Assembly (NCBI GenBank): GCA_900541685.1
Contig: UQKM01000009.1
Coordinates: 13,605 to 77,604, forward strand
From: an uncultured Collinsella sp.
GTDB taxonomy: Bacteria > Actinomycetota > Coriobacteriia > Coriobacteriales > Coriobacteriaceae
DNA length: 64,000 bases
Direction of reading: 5' to 3'
In this document: in pieces, positions 61,800-64,000 of the stretch
Position numbering within the stretch: position 1 is the stretch's first letter
Layout: every line of letters starts with the position of its first letter
Translations under genes and position numbers: made by a program
The notes under the pieces: generated by a model
Databases searched by the model: none
Seen by the model: only the letters and a program-made list of their open reading frames with translations
Told to the model about the DNA's origin: nothing

Positions 61800-63875
61800 A
61801 TGAGATTCTCGATTATCAGCAAGATCCCCGGCAGGACCCGTCTTCAATTGGCGGGTCCTGTGCCAGAGAGCGATCTCGATGCACTTCTTAAGCTTGGCGG
61901 CGACATCGACGGCGTGCACAAGGTGCGCGTCTACGGCCGCATCGGCCAGATGGCACTCGAATACGACGAGTCGCGCCGCGATGCCGTGCTGGCCGCCGTC
62001 GGTGCGCTCGACGCTCAGGCCATTGCCGACGCAAAGACGGGTTACGTGATGCAGCTTGAGCCGCGCAAGCACAAGCTCGTTATGGATCTTGCCACGCTTG
62101 TCGGCGCCCACTATGCGCGCCGATGGTTTTTGCCCACGCCCCTGCGTGCGGTGTTTGTCGTGGCCGGTTACATGGCATTTTTGCGCGCTGCCCTTCATGA
62201 GCTGGCGCAGCCGCGCCTGACCGTTCCCGTGCTCGACGCTTCGGCCATCGGCATTTCGTTCGTCAAGCGTGATGTCGACACCGCGGGCCAGACAATGTTC
62301 CTGCTCAACGTGGGCGAGCTGCTCGAGGACTACACCCGCGCCATGAGCGAAAACGAGCTCATCAACTCGCTGCTCGATGTACCCGACAAGGCGCAAAAGG
62401 TTGTCGGCGACACCGAGGTAAGCGTTGCTGCGACCGAGCTCGAGCCCGGCGATCTGGTCGCCGTGCGCACTGGCATGTCCATTTGCATCGACGGTGTCGT
62501 CGAGCGGGGGAGCGCTATGGTCAACCAGGCGACCCTGACCGGCGAGCCGCTGGCCGTTGAGCGCAGCGTGGGCGACGACGTGTTCGCCGGTACCGTCGTG
62601 GAAGACGGCAACATCTTGGTGCGCGTGCGCGCCAACACGGCGCAGACCAAACTGCGCTCGATCGTCTCGCTCGTGCAGACGGCCGACTCGCTCAAATCCG
62701 AGGGCCAGTCGCATATGGAGGACCTCGCCAACAAGATCGTCCCGTGGAACTTCCTGCTCGCGGGCCTGGTTGCGCTCACCACGCGCAGCCTTATCAAGAC
62801 CTCGGCGGCGCTGATGGTCGACTACTCGTGCGCACTCAAGCTCACGGGTTCCGTCGCCGTCATGACCGCTATGAGCGATGCTGCCAAGATGGGCGTCATG
62901 GTCAAGGGCGCAAAGTACTTTGAGTCGTTTGCCAAGGCCGACACCATTGTGTTTGATAAGACTGGCACGCTCACCGAGGCGCAGCCGCGCCTGGCTTGCG
63001 TGCTCACGACCGACGGCTGGAGCGAGGACGAGGTCCTGCGCCTTTCTGCCTGCCTGGAGGAGCATTTCCCGCATCCGGTGGCGCGTGCCGTGGTCAACGC
63101 CGCCCGCGAGCGCGGGCTCGAGCACCGCGAGCGCCATGCTGCGGTCGAGTACATCGTGGCGCATGGTATTGCTTCGTCCATCGAAGGGCGTCGCGCGATT
63201 ATCGGCTCGGCACACTTTGTGTTTGAGGACGAGAGCGCGCAGCTCGATTCCGACATTAAGGAGCGCATTGAGTCCCAGATGCAGGGCCTGTCGCCGCTGT
63301 ATCTGGCGGTCGATGGCAAGGTCGTCGGCGTGCTCGGTATCGAGGACCCGCTCAAACCTGGGGTGCGCGAGGCCATCGCCGACCTGCACGCGTTGGGCGT
63401 TAAGCGCGTGGTCATGCTCACGGGCGACTCGGAGCGCACGGCCGAGCGCATTGCGCGCGAGGCGGGCGTTGACGAGTTTAAGGCCGAGCTGCTGCCCGAG
63501 GACAAGTACGCCTATGTGGAGCGCATTAAGAGCGAGGGGCGCCATGTTGCCATGGTGGGCGACGGCGTCAACGATTCGCCGGCGCTGGGCCTGGCCGATG
63601 TGGGCTTGGCGATGGGTGGCGGAAGCGACATCGCCAAGGAGGTCGCCGATATCATCCTGACCGACACGGATCTTGCCGCGATCGTGCGCCTGCGCCGCAT
63701 GAGTCAGGGTCTCATCGACCGTCTGACGAGTTCGTATTCCAAGGTGATGCTCACCAACTCGGCGCTCCTGGCGCTGGGCATTACCGGCATGATCACTCCG
63801 CAGACGTCGTCACTGCTGCACAACGGCTCAACGATCGCCTACAGCCTGGGCAACGCAAAGGCGTACCTGCGTTAG
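61800..63875 (+). CDS. Heavy-metal translocating P1B-type ATPase
   Basis: A 691-residue metal-exporting or importing ATPase of the plasma membrane. The N-terminal domain (residues 1-80) resembles a heavy-metal-associated fold but lacks the CxxC metal-binding pair (PGRTRLQLAG, VRVYGRIGQMALEY). Actuator TGEPLAVER; phosphorylation site Asp386 in DKTGTLTEAQP; ATP-binding MLTGDSERTAERIA and GDGVNDSPALGLADVG. The membrane metal motif, usually CPC or SPC, reads YSCAL with Cys344, a subtype whose metal is not clear to me (iron or manganese are candidates). No strong ribosome binding site is seen at 61800, so it is probably coupled to the preceding small gene. A terminator follows. Confidence 0.9.
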   Translation: MRFSIISKIPGRTRLQLAGPVPESDLDALLKLGGDIDGVHKVRVYGRIGQMALEYDESRRDAVLAAVGALDAQAIADAKTGYVMQLEPRKHKLVMDLATLVGAHYARRWFLPTPLRAVFVVAGYMAFLRAALHELAQPRLTVPVLDASAIGISFVKRDVDTAGQTMFLLNVGELLEDYTRAMSENELINSLLDVPDKAQKVVGDTEVSVAATELEPGDLVAVRTGMSICIDGVVERGSAMVNQATLTGEPLAVERSVGDDVFAGTVVEDGNILVRVRANTAQTKLRSIVSLVQTADSLKSEGQSHMEDLANKIVPWNFLLAGLVALTTRSLIKTSAALMVDYSCALKLTGSVAVMTAMSDAAKMGVMVKGAKYFESFAKADTIVFDKTGTLTEAQPRLACVLTTDGWSEDEVLRLSACLEEHFPHPVARAVVNAARERGLEHRERHAAVEYIVAHGIASSIEGRRAIIGSAHFVFEDESAQLDSDIKERIESQMQGLSPLYLAVDGKVVGVLGIEDPLKPGVREAIADLHALGVKRVVMLTGDSERTAERIAREAGVDEFKAELLPEDKYAYVERIKSEGRHVAMVGDGVNDSPALGLADVGLAMGGGSDIAKEVADIILTDTDLAAIVRLRRMSQGLIDRLTSSYSKVMLTNSALLALGITGMITPQTSSLLHNGSTIAYSLGNAKAYLR

Positions 63876-63894
63876 CGTTTTCGATTGAGTAAAT

Positions 63895-63942
63895 GGCCTG
63901 CACCCTGGCGGCGCCGCAGCCGCCAGGGTGCAGGCCTTCTTT
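63895..63942 (+). terminator. Terminator after the P-type ATPase gene
   Basis: An 18-bp perfect stem (63895-63912 and 63919-63936) followed by TTCTTTT. The remaining bases to the window end show only small G/C-rich hairpins. Confidence 0.9.
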
Positions 63943-64000
63943 TACAGGCTTTAGCCTGTGCGGGGCGCGCAGCGCGCCGCATCAGAAACCACCCGCTATG

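Noticed and set aside
63943..64000. Extra gene at the right edge
   Set aside because: Only small G/C-rich hairpins and no open frame of note before the window ends.

Overview
The window is high-GC bacterial chromosome, packed with genes on both strands. Gene content and protein style point to a gut member of the Coriobacteriia (phylum Actinomycetota), most likely Collinsella or a close relative. The supporting signs are a Feo system with a Cys-rich companion, an Ebg-type beta-galactosidase, a GlnR-type regulator, sortase-assembled pili, AraC/ABC exporter modules and many short intergenic hairpin repeats. The genus call is inference; no rRNA or tRNA gene was recognised.

Layout. 1-5.3 kb: nickel-pincer lactate racemase genes (larA plus a MIP channel, facing a TetR gene, a short larC and larB), then serB. 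5.5-7.4 kb: aspS. 7.6-14.2 kb: a LacI regulator divergent from ebgA-ebgC and an APC permease, with three operator-like palindromes between them. 14.5-18.4 kb: an HPr-like protein, then feoA-feoA-feoB and a Cys-rich membrane peptide. 18.5-24.4 kb: an Old Yellow Enzyme-type reductase, an AlbA_2/HATPase regulator, repeat-rich DNA, a GntR and a LacI regulator. 24.5-30.8 kb: a glutamine-synthetase-like protein lacking metal ligands, a GlnR-type regulator, HtrA and ligA. 30.8-37.1 kb: MerR and MATE genes opposite a heterodimeric ABC exporter. 37.1-43.5 kb: a nuclease-like orphan gene between two repeat copies, moaA, a moaC-mobB fusion, an MFS carrier and a HAD phosphatase. 44.0-52.6 kb: a sortase-dependent pilus locus of three LPXTG-type proteins, a 50-residue membrane peptide and a class C sortase. 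52.9-56.4 kb: gatCAB. 56.6-61.3 kb: an AraC gene split by an in-frame TAG, divergent from two ABC half-transporters. 61.5-63.9 kb: a DUF6110-like peptide and a P1B-type metal ATPase.

Working together: lacI-ebgAC-permease looks like a lactose/galactoside unit. FeoA/FeoB lies beside a DtxR-like palindrome. The GS-like gene has a GlnR-type half-box upstream and a GlnR-type regulator downstream. The three pilin genes and sortase form one surface-fibre assembly unit.

Most interesting: the only three G/C homopolymer runs of 9-10 that I noticed all lie at the pilus locus. One is inside the first pilus gene, where a one-base change in either direction gives an almost immediate stop, as expected for phase variation. 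Other highlights are the GS-like pseudoenzyme candidate beside GlnR, an HPr with Asp at position 46, a larC lacking its C-terminal half, two long palindromes that each enclose a terminator, and a superfamily of short intergenic hairpins with a shared loop.
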